Assembly (NCBI GenBank): GCA_958496175.1
Contig: OY292274.1
Coordinates: 7,502,001 to 7,566,000 of the forward strand
Reading direction: 5' to 3'
DNA length: 64,000 nt
Source: Sisyra terminalis
Lineage: Eukaryota; Arthropoda; Insecta; Neuroptera; Sisyridae
In this document: in pieces, positions 12,311 to 24,546 of the stretch
How positions within the stretch are numbered: the first letter of the stretch is position 1
How the letters are laid out: every line of letters starts with the position of its first letter
Notes under the pieces: generated by a model
Database searches by the model: none
The model's input: the letters and a program-made list of their open reading frames with translations, nothing else
What the model was told of the DNA's origin: nothing
Program-made: the position numbers and the translations under genes

Positions 12311-13291
12311 AATTCTATGCAAATGATAATATTTTACTGTACTGCACGTATTTTCAAGCAATCGAGAAAAATGTAATTCCAACGATGTCCAAATACAATT
12401 GTTTCAAATATAAAACGATACCTGCATCTTTACAATCGCGTGTGAACTGCACACATGTATTTTTTTAAATGCATAGGTCTTGAAATACATTATAATAAAC
12501 ACATTATAAAATAACACATTAATTTTTATATTTCCTTAAAGATAGCAAAATAATCGCTGGAGTTTTCTCTTTTGGCCACATTATAACAGTTTCAGAAGAT
12601 TTAATTTACCTTCAAATACATTTATTTTATGGGAAGTATGAAATTATTTTAGAAGTTTTTTAAATTGTTAAAGAACTTTTAAAAAACTTTTTGAAGTGAT
12701 GGCTGCTATATAATCAATATTTGCAGCCCAATCTTCAAATTGAAATGATGATCAGTTCACTTATTGTTCAAATCGTAAAGTCACATGTTCAAAACTTTTT
12801 GCAACAAAAATATTTACTCATTGAATTTTACTTTTCCCCATTTAAAATGTCATTGAGATTTTTCAAAACGTCAATACGGTAGCTTTCAAATAGCGCGTCG
12901 AACTATTGACACACTTTCAACGAACTTGAAGAGTAAACCAGAATTTTCTTACTTCTTATTCCCCTTTTCGAATCGAAAATGTTTCCATCAATTACACATT
13001 CCTTTCAGTAAATGCATGGACAGTGTTTTTCAGAAAGAAATTGAGATTTATTCTTTAGTTTATACTCTGTAACTTCTTGAATACATTACATAAAATCCTT
13101 TATGACAACTAAATTAGGAACAATTTTCAGTATAATAAATTAACGAATATTTTACCCTTGCATTTTTTTCTTAAAGCATAATTACAATTAGTACAGATGT
13201 TTGAATTGAAAGTTGGAAATTCATTTAATTAACATTAGTGATATCAAGGATACAAAAAAGGTGATTAATATTTGATAAAGATCCTTCTTAA
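12311..13291. other. AT-rich non-coding stretch
   Basis: No feature recognised. Confidence 0.45.
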
Positions 13292-13563
13292 ATGTTTCAA
13301 AACAAAGTTGAAAGCTTCGTCGAGGAGGTGAAAAACTTAAGTGTAATTAACGTTAAGAGCTTAAAAACCTTAAATTCAATTCATCTTAAGATTTATAAAG
13401 TAAGCAAGGTTCATAAAAATAGATGTAAGCCCAGGCCAATGGTCAGCTACATAAAAGCTCCACACTATAAGATAAAAGTGTTCTTACATCAGCTTCTAAC
13501 TTCACAGTTAAATTCTTTTGATGTTTACTTATCAATTTCCATGAGCTTTGTCAAAGAGTATTG
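13292..13563 (+). pseudogene. Penelope-like element RT N-terminal fragment
   Basis: The 5' part of a 111-residue open frame reads KIYKVSKVHKNRCKPRPMVS followed by YIKAPHYKIKVFLHQLL. This matches the conserved RT start of Penelope-like elements, with the pattern YGLPKVHKP..P.RPIVS...SP.Y.L.KFL. The catalytic YxDD region is absent, and similarity stops near 13563, where unrelated AT-rich DNA begins. It is a single-domain relic with no intact partner nearby. It differs in sequence from the PLE copies at 33454 and 49985. Confidence 0.7.
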
Positions 13564-14114
13564 GCCGATTTGTATGGTAAAAGTGCCCCCACGGCTTTTT
13601 CGATTCAAAGTCAGGGGATCATTTTGATGCTAAATAAAAAAATTTAGCCAAATTTTCTGCTTTTTATCGCAAGTGGTTTTCGAGTATTTCGAAAAAAACC
13701 CAATTTTCAGTTTTATTTTTTTTTAAATATTAAAATTTAAAATTAATAATCTACGATTTTTTTCTCATTTTTAGGAGTAAAAGACATGAAAAAAATAATT
13801 TTTCTATTATTTTCAGATGGAATGTCGATTTTTAAAGACCGAAACAAAATTAAGATTAATTTTTTGAGTTAGTTTTTGAAAAGTGTCCACCGCCAAATCT
13901 TCTCAAAAAACGTCTTTAGTACTCCTCTATACTCAGTAATTTTTTCATTTTTTTTATTTGGTGGAACATTATGAAAAAAAATAAAAACTGATTTTTCCTA
14001 TATCTCATACTTAAGCACACTTATTCATTGTTTTGGTAAAGTAATATGAAGACAATTATTTTTCAACTCAAAATATATACACATTTCATTAAACAATTTA
14101 GAAAATGAAAAAAT
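13564..14114. other. AT-rich non-coding stretch
   Basis: No supported feature. Sequence is homopolymer-rich. Confidence 0.4.
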
Positions 14115-14537
14115 AGTCATTAAAAATTATTTTTTATGCAATAATTCTTTGAAATACAAAATAATATATTTTTATTAGCTCTTATAATTGCACATCTTTA
14201 ATAATTTGACTAGGACGACTGTCAAAATGAGTCCGTCCTTATATCGCAATTTTGAAATTAATTGAAGAGGGTAAATATATTAAATTATATAATTAATATA
14301 TTAAGCACACAAAAGACAAATAAATAGTTTTAGAATAATGATAATCAAGCTAACACTATAGAATACAAGAATATAAGTTCCACATTTCCTTTTTCTTTAA
14401 CGCAGGACTACGCAACTGCCTTAGTCGAATAGCAATTCGACAATTTATTAGTAAAGATGTACAATTATTAGAGGTAATAAAAATATATTATTATTCAAAG
14501 AATTATTGCATAAAAAATAATTTTTAATAAATTTAGG
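14115..14537. repeat. Inverted-repeat element, about 420 bp
   Basis: About 14115-14212 reappears in reverse complement at about 14440-14537. The landmarks are TTTTTTATGCAATAATTCTT on the left and AAGAATTATTGCATAAAAAA on the right, with a spacer of about 230 bp. There is no coding capacity. This looks like a MITE, but no target duplication was found. Confidence 0.65.
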
Positions 14538-14678
14538 CCGTAGGTTTATGTTAGTCTAATTATCATTACCTTTACTTAATTTTGCTTTATTCAACAATTG
14601 TTGGTTACCCACCCCCCCTTCCTATTGAGTCACAAGAGTAAAGCCACGAATAAAAATTTGGGTTAAATGTATTATTCG

Positions 14679-15019
14679 ATATATAGGATATATTGCGGTC
14701 CAATTTATGTAGTATAATTTAATATAATAATATATAAAAATCATACCATAAACATAAATTTGAACAGAAGTTCAAATAAAAATATTCGTGACGTATTGTC
14801 CAGATACGCATTTCGATTGCCAAGCAATATTCCTCAGTGGGCATCAAGTAGTTTGGATCACTCCGTAACGAAGCAATCGAAAAACGTATCTGGGCAATAT
14901 GTCACGAATATTTTTGTTTGAACTTCGGTTCAAATTTATGTTTATGGTATGACTTTTATATATTATTATATTAAATTATACTACATAAATTGAACCGCAA
15001 TATATCCTATATATTGGAT
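14679..15019. mobile_element. MITE with ~140-bp terminal inverted repeats
   Basis: The arms 14679-14819 and 14876-15019 are near-perfect reverse complements. They start ATATATAGGATATATTGCGG and include AAACATAAATTTGAAC and GTCACGAATA-type blocks. A spacer of about 55 bp separates them. The flanks are TA-rich, so a TA duplication (Tc1/mariner-like mobilisation) is possible but ambiguous. No coding capacity. Confidence 0.75.
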
Positions 15020-17507
15020 ACACAGTATAACTGTTCAAAGTCAGTGAAAAAAATTTATTTTGATTGTATCATCATTCGATTTAATAAAAGAAATATTTTT
15101 TTAAGTCCAACTATTATTCTTATTGGTGTTTAATTCTTTCGTTGATTTTTTGCATATTTTACCTAATTGAAAATCAGTTATTAAAAAAACTCCATTCCAG
15201 AGACAATTCATATTTGATTGTTGAAATCTTTGTGTAACTTAAAGTTTAATCTTTCACAGATTATATTATGACCTATTGAGCAAAAGGTACTCGGAATTTC
15301 TAATTTAAACTTCTAGCCTGGTACTTATCTGGCACTTTTTGCCCCGAAGGTATATAATGTCTTGAAAATAATTCAAAGAAAACTTCTAATTGATTTGTTG
15401 TTGTTCTGTTTTGAACATATTAACATGCAATTAATTAAAGGTTACAAGATCTCTAATAATCATCGGATACATTATAATTTATAAATAGTATTCTGCATAC
15501 AAATAGAAGGATAAATTAATTCAATATTGATTTTTACATAAGTACATTTTTGTTGGTTCCAATGTGGTGTTCTTAAACAAAATTGAAGGAAATAAATTGA
15601 CAATCAATTACATTCAATAAATGTTTTTTATCATTTTTATTTGCTGAGTCATGTTTTGCATTTGAAACATAAAACTGCATTGAATTCATTTCAACCATAA
15701 AAAATACATAACTTCATTTTAATCTCTGTAGAAGAACGTAATCCAGGTTTATTGTAACAAAACGATAATCAGAGTGGAAAAATAAAAATAAATCATCATC
15801 ATTATTGTCGTATTGTACATATGTAGGTTTATTTGATATAAAAAGTTTGAGAGGAAATTTGAAAACTGTCATAGGTTTATGTTGAAAGTATACCGGATGA
15901 TGGTACGACGAAAAATCCTTTCGATCCGACAAACAAAATGTAAATATGTCACTCCCATACGCTGCAAGTTATAACCGTATATCTACCAATGAAACAGCGG
16001 AATGGGATCTCAATTTACAATATTTTTTGTGGAAAAAAAATTATTCGAAAAACCTTTTTTTAGAAATTTTATAAAATATAAGTGAGTCTAAAATATTTTT
16101 CCGTCAAATCTCACTCACAGTGTACATACATTTATCACAAATAAAATCGCATTTTACCGTGTCGTGATGGGCACACATAATAAATTGACCTGTCCATGCT
16201 AACGCAGAAAACCGGGGAGATAAAATACCACTTCGAAAAGTTAAAATGAAATAGTTTGATATATAGAACCAATAGTTTTGTAATAACAAAACGTAAAAAT
16301 CTTCCTATCTCATGAGGAACAAAAATATGAGAATTATTACATTTATGTGACGCAATAGTGGAAAAAGTTCGCTAATAAATTTCGCACACTAATGAATTGG
16401 AACCAAATGATCAAATGTTGATAAAACTTTTACAAGGGGTTCGAATAATTAGCAAAATTAGTTTCCACCACAAATAGATAAATACATGTGTCTTATAGTT
16501 TAATATATGTACCTCATTTCTTGAATATTTTGTATACATCCATTTGGATATAATAGTTTCTCAGTTCATTTAAACTGTGTTCCCTTAACCAATGTCCTAC
16601 TTTAATTTTATTTTCCACTCAATACTAACTAGTGTCTACTAAAAAACATAAGTTTTCACTTGGAAGAGTTTTGAAGATTCATATTTTATCATGAATTTTA
16701 TAGGAAATTTCTTCATAAATTTCCAACTGTAATGAATTCGGAAGGAATATGTATTATATTAAATGAAATTAATTCTTTTGAAGTGTCAAACATGATGAAA
16801 ATAAATTTATTTAAATTAACATCTCATGCTGTTATCTAGAAATGTCAAGTATCAATGTTTGAATAATATTTCTTTTTTGATAACTATATGATAGTTAAAA
16901 AAATGAAAAACTGGTATGTTTATCTATATTTAAATTTGTGTAAGAAAATATTTTTTGGTATAAAAAATAATTTCATGAAAATATCATTCTGAGATATTAA
17001 CTTAGATAAATAAATATATTTTCATCATGTTTAACTATTTATAAGAAGATATTTCATACAAATAATATAGTTGAAAAAGTGTGAGACAAAATAAACATTT
17101 CTATGCATGAAATGATAAAAACGATTTTTACTTTTAAAAATGTGAAGTTTTAAATTAAATATGAAATTTTTCCCAAATAACTAAGTCTGGTATTTTTTTT
17201 TATATTTAAAATGATAAAATCGATTTTAACTTATCGCACGTTTATTAATTGACTACTATCTTTATTCGTTTTTCAGACACAGTCCTTTAAAAGTTATTTT
17301 TTTACTATAGATTACCAAAAAGAATCACAGTTTTGATATCATTATAGCAGTATAACTATGTAAGGTGTCCAACATTTGGTTAAATAAACGGGAATGTAAG
17401 AAAGATGAGGCCGTCTGCCGTTTACTCTGCCTCAATAATCTGTAATGTGTTTTAGTCCACCACCTTTAATTTTGTTATGTTTCGGAAAAAAAATCAAATC
17501 TTACAAT
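15020..17507. other. AT-rich non-coding stretch
   Basis: No gene or repeat structure recognised. Two minus-strand open frames (15714-15932 and 16104-16289) lack recognisable domains, conserved motifs or splice-supported extensions. Confidence 0.45.
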
Positions 17508-18433
17508 TTTTGACCGCGTTTGGCACGCGGGCCTATTATAAAAGATAGAAAAACTCCTTCCTAAGCAACTGTACACAATCATCGACAGTTTCCTGATGGA
17601 GAGAAAATTCTGTGTATATTATGGCGGCGTTGCCAGCTCGACATACCCAGTGATGGCAGGCGTCCCTCAGGGAAGTGTATTGGGTCCAACCCTATACAAT
17701 ATTTTTACTGCAGATTATTTTTACCGGTAGATGCAAACATCTTCACATCTAACTTCGCTGACGACACCGCAATTCTCTATGCTAACTCAAACGCTCATAT
17801 AGCGACTAGAGAGTTACAAGAAGATGCCAATAAAATAATGAGTTGGGCAAACCAATGGCGCATCAGGATCAACGAATCGAAAACTCAGGTCATCACATTC
17901 ACACTCCGAAAAAGCTCTGGTGGCCCAATTACCATCAACAATTGTCCAATCGCAAACAGCCAGGAAGTAAAATACCTCGGCTTCCACCTAGACAGACGAT
18001 TGACTTGGAAAACTCACGTCACTAAAAAAGCTTCACAGGTGAAAATCCGACATCGGAGACTTGGATGGTTGACCGGAAAGAGATAGACTCTTTGAGTCTG
18101 ACTTCAAAGGTCATGATTTACAAAGCGATTCTCAGACCAACATGGGCGTATGGGTCACATTTGTGGACCTCCGCAATACTATCAAATGCTGAGTTGATCT
18201 AGAGACGACAAACTGCCATTCTCAGATCCATCTTGGGGGTCGGGCGCTACGTCAGAAACGAGATCATCCAGCGCGACCTGGGAATTGACCCGGTACTAAG
18301 CTTTTCAAAAAAGCAGGGTCATAAATATTCGCAAAGAATTGACGAGCATCCTAACGTACTAGCTACGAAGGTCCTGCAAGCCCCTCTATACAAAAGACTA
18401 AAACGAAAGGACCCTAGTTCATTTACAAGTACA

Positions 18434-18958
18434 CTAGCTGATCCCCGCGACTTCGTCTGCGTAACGTATTTTATTTTTCTTATTTCTTTTACGAAAAATA
18501 TAATCATACATAAAAACACTTCACATCTCTTGAAAAAGACACATTTAATAAACTGTTGCAAAGAATAAAATAGTTCTATGTAATAATCAATTAATTTTCA
18601 AAAAATATTTATACATATCTAAAAAGAGTATGTTCATTGCGTATACCTACGGTAGGTATACCTACCGTGAACCAAATAATCCGTAAATCAATCAGCATCT
18701 ATACATAAATAAAAAATATCGCCAAGTTCAATAAAGTCGGTCTTAATTATGACTAAAAAAAGTCGAAAGTTATCAAAATACTCGCGTCAAAATAACCCCA
18801 TCTCACTGTTTTGATTTCCGAATGAACCTTTTTCCAAAAACTATTACACTATTGCAATGTAAAACACAACCGCGAAATTGAAATTTGTACAATTGCACGA
18901 AACCCAGTTCTTCCATAATCATGTATAACCATTATGTATCTATAAACTTATTATTTTA
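18434..18958 (-). mobile_element. Helitron fragment inserted in the Jockey LINE
   Basis: On the minus strand it ends ACGCAGACGAAGTCGCGGGG then ATCAGCTAG, and the adjacent host base is A on the plus strand (T on the minus strand). The LINE reading frame runs straight into this terminus, creating the false peptide LADPRDFVCV. It carries the conserved palindrome at 18650-18667. Homology to the copy at 43043 stops near 18958, so it lacks the normal 5' end and is 5'-truncated or ends at an alternative site. Confidence 0.78.
18650..18667. repeat. Conserved 18-bp palindrome in Helitrons
   Basis: CGGTAGGTATACCTACCG, a perfect palindrome embedded in GTATACCTAC-type direct or inverted extension. Also found at 39352-39369, 43260-43277 and 53709-53726, with a symmetric variant at 57696-57713. 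Confidence 0.9.
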
Positions 18959-19079
18959 ATTCTTTATATATTTTTCTATTATGTTGTTACTTTTCTTTTC
19001 TTTTCATTTAGTTGTATTAAGTTGTAATATCTAAGGCGAGGAGCACGCAGTGCTCAATTCCTTAAAAAAAAAATACAAT

Positions 19080-19360
19080 CCCATTGATCAATAGCCTAAT
19101 GACTTGGCGTTTGTGTGCAGTTATTTTTCATACTTTATTTGCTCTAAATTAACTAATTTCATTATTTAAAAACGATAAATTGAAAGCTTAGTCAACATTA
19201 ACGGTCTCGATTCAATTATCAATTGGGATCTTTGTGAAAAATGTTTATTTCACGTTATAATCATGGTGGCAAATCAGTCTCGGAAAGATATTTATAAAAT
19301 ATCCATAATAATTCTACCCTTACAATGATTTCTAACTATTTAGCAACTCTTGAATCATAT
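19080..19360. other. Short non-coding stretch
   Basis: Nothing recognised between the LINE poly(A) and the next palindrome. Confidence 0.4.
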
Positions 19361-20281
19361 GAAAAGGACATAGGACGATAAGTATAGTGAATCAACTCCA
19401 GAAGGGTATTTGGTTCATAATTTCTGGGTACGTTGGTACTATTAAGATTCATTAATTCGGCAAGTTTCAGATCCCATATGTATTACCATTTCTTCAAAAA
19501 TCGAAAAAAGCTGGAAATCAAAAAAATATTTTTCAGAAACTTGTGAATCGATTTATTTGGATTTTGGATATGTTATAGGAGCTGATAGTATCTTCTAGAA
19601 AAAAAATAAGAGCTTTATCGGTTCATTAGATCCCTGAAAAAGAGAGCTTTTTCTTTTAATTTTTGTAACCATGTTACAATTTTGGTACAATCACGAAACT
19701 ATTTTTTTCGCATTCCCCATCCAATTTCCTTTTAAATTATGTGTTTTTTAAATTTTAAAAAACGGTACGCCATATTGAAAAAAATTAAAAACCGATTTTT
19801 TTACACAAAAATCCATTAATGTTATAAACAGAAACAGAGCTTAAACGATTATTACATGAGTGTCAATAACAGAAAATATTAAAAACAATTATATGAAAAC
19901 AGTTTTTATCTATTAAACGAATTCAATCTTTAATATAAAAATTATTTGGCACTATTATGATTAAGTTTGCATCAAGTTTCGTAATTGTACCAAAAATGTA
20001 TCATGGTTTAAAATTAAAATTAAAAGAAAAAGCTCTCTTTTTTCAAGGAACTTATAAACTGATAAAGCTTTTATTTTATTTTTTTCTAGAAGATAACATC
20101 AGCCCCATTTTTTTTCTGAAAAAAAATTGTTTTCTGATTTTCTAATTTTTTCGATTTTTGAAGAAACGGTAATACAAAGGGATCTGAAACTTGCCGAATT
20201 AATGTACCAACATACCCAGAAATTATGAACCAAATATCCTTCTGAAGTTGATTCACTATATTTATCGTCCTATGTCCTTTT
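19361..20281. repeat. Palindromic element, ~0.92 kb
   Basis: The left arm begins AAAAGGACATAGGACGATAA and the right arm ends with its near-complement. The arms continue inward through TTCATAATTTCTGGGTA and AATTCGGCAAGTTTCAGATC, each found again in complement at 20160-20230. The two sides remain alignable to near the centre at about 19820. The plus-strand open frame 19957-20145 is an arm by-product. No transposase or clear target duplication. Confidence 0.75.
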
Positions 20282-21984
20282 TGATCAATCGATTTAGTAA
20301 AATCAAAGATTTATAACTTTAGATCCTTATAGCTCTAGTTTTTTTTTAAGTTGATAGCTGAAATTAAGGAAAATGAACAATAAATAAAACAATTTATACG
20401 TACGGGTTAACTACTTCTTTAAAAGAAATTTAACTAACCCATAAATATATAAGAAAAAATAAAAGTTTCGAGTCAAAATTTTATAAACATTTATTAACAT
20501 TTAAATTATAAATCGGGTCAATTTTTGCTTCTCAACTTTAATTCATTGAAAAAATGTTTTTCTTTTTATTTATAGAAACCGATTTTAAGGGTTGCAAAAA
20601 CTTTTATTGAATTCGATTAAACTTACTTTGGTGTTTTCAATCTATAGTTAAAAATAAATGGACTACGTAATTGAATTTTAAAGGATTTCAATTAGGAAAC
20701 AAAAAAAAAGATTCTTAAAATACCCGTTAAATTAATTATTATTCGTACACCATTTTAGTATCCTTATTTTTCTTTACTCTTTACTTTTATTTCCATTACA
20801 TTTCTTTATTACCTTTATTATCTTATTGTCAATTTTAATCGTGAAATATATCATTATGTATATATGGTACTATGAAGAAAAGAATTGATGAATTTGTTCA
20901 GGTGATTTTTTTCCAAAATTTTTATTTTTAATGACACTTTATAACAAGTTTGGTGTTCAACTTCTCAAGGGTCTATAAAGGTCTGTGAGTTAAGAAGCAT
21001 TGAAAATTGGCATATTAAAAGATTTGAACTCAGCATTTAATACAATCCAGTTTCAGAACATTGACATCATTTGAATTTTATTTTCAATTTGTATAAGCTT
21101 TAAAAAAACTTTTTTCAATGCATTTTTTGCTGGATATTGAGAAAATTTTATGATCGTGGTTAAATATTTAAAATAATAACAATGATAAATTTGATCTAGG
21201 GTAACAATAATGTTGAGGTTGGATAAAACTGATTGAAGAAAAGCTAGGTTTGTTATTTTATGTATTGAATCCCGGAAATTTGCCAAATTTGCCGGAATTT
21301 TTTTTTAATTTAATTTTTGAGGTATAAAAATACCTTCATTATTGATGAATTGATGAATTGATGAATTTAGTTTAGAAATCTAATTGCTACTAAAATAGCG
21401 GACAGTTAATTAAACTGTTTAAAAGAAGCTTAGATTTCGAATATATATCCTCAAATCTTTACAATGTCATATATCTTTATAATGTCATCAAGCAGCAGAA
21501 GAAAGAATTAAAATTTTTAATTTTAAGTAAACCAAATAATAAACTGATTCCTAAGAAGTGTGGCGTACAAAATATGTGAAAATAAATGTAAATTAAAAAA
21601 AACAGATGCGAATATACGGAAAATTCTCAGAAGTATAAAACCATTAATTATTTATGTATAGTATATCAACACTTGAACTCATGGCAAACAATTGCAAAAA
21701 AAATCTGATTTTTTCTTTCTTATTAAAACATCAATTTTTAATTTATCAAAATATTTATCATTCGCAGAGGTCTGTAAATGTTTGGAGTAATTTTTGAGTT
21801 TCGTTTTCATAATACGATAAAATAAATTTAAAAAATGGGTTTTTACGTTGTGTTGGGAGTCGATCGTTCTAATTAGATAAATTTTGATGAATTTTGTGTT
21901 TTTAAGCAAAAAGATACGAGATAATAAAACATTAAAAATTTTTACAATAGTGTGTGTAAAAATAAAAAATACTTAATTTGGACT
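20282..21984. other. AT-rich non-coding stretch
   Basis: No feature recognised. A short tandem GATGAATT repeat lies at about 21343-21366. Two minus-strand open frames (21053-21286 and 21679-21909) have no recognisable motif. Confidence 0.4.
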
Positions 21985-22215
21985 ACTAAAATAAACATTA
22001 TAAGCGTCTGAAAGCTTTTGAAATGTACCACAACAAACGCATTCTGCGCTTTTCAAGAGAAAAAAGAGCAATGTCCAGCTAGGATTCAAACTTTTTCAAG
22101 TTTATAAAACGAGAATTTTTTGGTCACATGTTGCATAATTCAAATTATTGTCTGTAGGAAAAAATCGATGGCAAAAAAATCACATGGTGCAATGCCCTGG
22201 TTATTAAAGAATAAT
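21985..22215 (+). pseudogene. Degenerate LINE C-terminal fragment (endonuclease-RT type)
   Basis: Reading through stops gives LKAFEMYHNKRILRFSREKR, then EFFGHMLHNSNYCL, then EKIDGKKITW. This follows the C-terminal signature common in animal endonuclease/RT LINE proteins: AFEMWCYRRMLRISW..., YFGH..R...Y.LL, GKI.GKR..GRRR.SWL. Several stops and no upstream RT make it a short relic. The clade cannot be settled from this piece. Confidence 0.55.
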
Positions 22216-22619
22216 TCCGTTTTTTAGTTCTGTTACTAAAAGATAAAAGCTCACCAGATTTCTTACACTAAGAAGCAGACATGAGATTATACAAGAAGTT
22301 TTGAAAATAAACTTTTTCTTAGAATATTTCAATACTTCCGACCGTAACTTTAAAACCAATCTAAATCCAAAAAATTCATTCTCTCTACTTGGAACAAATT
22401 TTTTTCCAATAGTTTCAAAGAAAGAAAAACATCATTTAAAAAAAATATCTCTAAGTGGATCTAAATGACAAAAGTTTTTCAATACTTTTGATGACAGCTG
22501 ATTTGACCGTTTAAATTTACCATTATGAATGAAAAAGTCATCAAGCTTTGAGGTTAAACCCAGACCTTTTTAAAGTTCATAAACAATTAAACTTGATAAA
22601 TTTTAACTTCAATTAATGA

Positions 22620-23012
22620 TTTATTTGTGTCGTTATTAGCTTCAACCGGTCTTCTAGACCATGGTGCATCTTCAACATCAAAGTTGCCAAATCTCAAAAT
22701 CGGTACAGGCGTACTATTAATACGCCTTTTACATGCACTACGGTTATTTTTTTTCCAGATTGAACAGCATTTTAACTTTTTTAGTGGGAAAAAGTGAAAT
22801 TTCTTGGAAAATGCTAGCTTTTGCTGACCATATTTAAAAAGACACGAACCAAAAACTATTGCGTAGAATCAACTGAGCTTTTTCACAAACAAGCCTTGCT
22901 ATATTAGCTTTCAAAATACACTATTATTATATGGCTGAGTTGTAAAGTTGAATTCGAAAAATAAAATTTATTCCTCTGTCGGAAAAAAAATATTTTCTTC
23001 CGAATATCCAAA
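22620..23012 (-). pseudogene. Decayed mariner 5' portion in the left arm
   Basis: The terminal repeat read on the minus strand is TTTGGATATTCGGAAGAAAA, resembling the mariner end at 35456. It is followed by an N-terminal transposase region corresponding to that described at 27752. Stops and frameshifts abolish coding, and the 3' half of the transposase is missing. Confidence 0.6.
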
Positions 23013-23267
23013 ATTTATATATTTTAGTAATTTTACGACTAAAAATTATCATAGTTTATAGTTTTATGATATGTTTTGAAAACTTGGTAATAAAAACTTT
23101 AAAATATTTTGTTTCCCAAAAGTTTAAAGTTTTGATAATTTTATTCACCACTTATCTAGGATATGATTATTTAATTACTTTAGTAAAATGAGAAAAGAAA
23201 AGAGAATTAATAAGAATGTGGGAATATCGATTATATAACTCTCTATTGTTGTTAGACATTTAATTTT

Positions 23268-24472
23268 TTTTTTTTTTTTTGGTATCATTTTTATTTATAT
23301 TTTTTGAATCAGTTATAAATATATATCTAACAAAATTTATTACAACTCTAAAACTAAATTTAAAGAAACTAAAGTAATTATTCCTCCCTACATCTTTGTG
23401 TAGAATTGGATGTGGAAGGTGGGTCCATCATTGGCCTCGACTATTGGTTTCGTATTTACTACATTGGGTATAGTGGATCATTTTGCTTGAGTCTCGTGAA
23501 ACGTTTGGCTTTTAAGATCTTCCTGGCTGATTGATTCGGGTGTGAGTTCAGTCTTTTCTTGTAGGTCTTACTAATTTTCAAAGTGACTTCTTTGACTGTT
23601 TCAGTGTCGGTATCTCTAAGTATTATAGAATTTCACACGTACTTAGGAGCGCCAGTGATGGCTCTAATAATTTTCGATTGGCAGCGGTCTATAATTTTGT
23701 AAATTTGAATTTTTAGCGGAACCCCAAAGTTGAACTCCGTACGTCCATATAGGTTTTGTTATAGATTTGTATATGATGATTTTTGTTTCTAATTTTAATT
23801 TTGATTTTTTTCCAATGAGTCAATATAGTTTTTTAAATATTATGTTCCTTTGTTCCTTTTTCTTCGAGATGTGTTCACGCCAGGTTAATTTTTGGTCAAG
23901 ATGCATTCCCAGATATTTGACCGAGCTGCTTTGTGGTATGGATTTGTCGTTGATTGTGATCCTTGGACTTATAATTTTTCTTAGAGTAAACGTGACTTGG
24001 ATTGATTTTTCATCATTGAGTTTAATTCCCTATTGGTCACACCATTTAGTTATGACATTTACATGTTCCTGTAGGCGACGTTGGATTATCTTCGGATCTT
24101 TGTTGGAGTAAAGTAGAGCTGAATCATCTGCAAATGTGGTGGTTGTAATTTGATCGTTTGTTGGAAGATCGCTTGTAAAAATTAAGTATAATAGTGAGCT
24201 CAGAACACTGTCTTGTGGTACTCCTGCTTTTATTGTTCGCGACGAACTGAACTACTTACCAAATTGAACCTGGAATGTTCTACTGGTGATGTAGCTGTTT
24301 AGAATTTTGTGGTATTGGATTGGTAGTAAGGAGTTTGAAGAGTAAACAATTATCGTTGACTTTGTCGAAAGCTTGAGATACGTCGAGGAAAATTCCCGTA
24401 CAGATTGATTTATTTTCTGAAGCATTTTTAATTTCAATTACAACTGTGTGGACTTGTTCAATTGTACTGTGG
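23268..24472 (-). pseudogene. 5'-truncated Jockey-type LINE with 10-bp target duplication
   Basis: On the minus strand the RT reads GIFLDVSQAFDKV (motif A, near 24390), GVPQDSVLSSLLYLIFTSD (motif B, with D where G is usual), FADDSALLYSN (catalytic FADD, about 24108-24143) and KYLGMHLDQKLTW. The 3' poly(A) appears as the T-run ending at 23280. ATTTAATTTT flanks both sides (23258-23267 and 24473-24482). The opposite arm of the inverted duplication has the same sequence without the insertion, which confirms the boundaries. Frameshifts show it is inactive. Confidence 0.9.
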
Positions 24473-24546
24473 ATTTAATTTTAACATCAAAAAATGGGTC
24501 TCTAAAATCATCGCTCTATGGAAATGGTGGGAAAACAATTGCTGAA

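Larger units (their letters stand above)
17508..19073 (+). pseudogene. 5'-truncated Jockey-type LINE (RT), interrupted by a Helitron
   Basis: The element starts inside RT at FDRVWHAGLL and continues through GVPQGSVLGPTLYNIFTAD (motif B), FADDTAILYANSN (catalytic FADD, about 17755) and KYLGFHLDRRLTW to the C-terminal region ending near 18430. There is a frameshift just before FADD, a stop near 18083 and another near 18200. A Helitron follows, then a LINE-like 3' tail (about 18959-19060) and a run of A. TACAAT precedes the truncation point (17502-17507) and follows the A-run (19074-19079), a possible 6-bp target duplication. The order RT - YLG - C-terminal tail - poly(A) fits Jockey elements. 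The element is dead. Confidence 0.85.
22554..24546 (+). repeat. Left arm of a large inverted duplication
   Basis: Apart from a 1.2-kb LINE insertion, this arm is the reverse complement of 26743-28217. Matching begins around AGCTTTGAGGTT (22554) and ends near TTGCTGAACC (24546). It contains a decayed mariner (22620-23012, minus) and about 250 bp beyond it. The arms have diverged by scattered substitutions and short indels, so the duplication is not recent. Confidence 0.8.

Noticed and set aside
18319..18568. Open frames on both strands near the LINE C-terminus
   Set aside because: They run across the junction of LINE and Helitron terminus. The latter half is the Helitron end translated by chance.
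23767..24111. 114-residue plus-strand frame
   Set aside because: It is antisense to the Jockey RT on the minus strand, which contains the catalytic FADD in the same interval.
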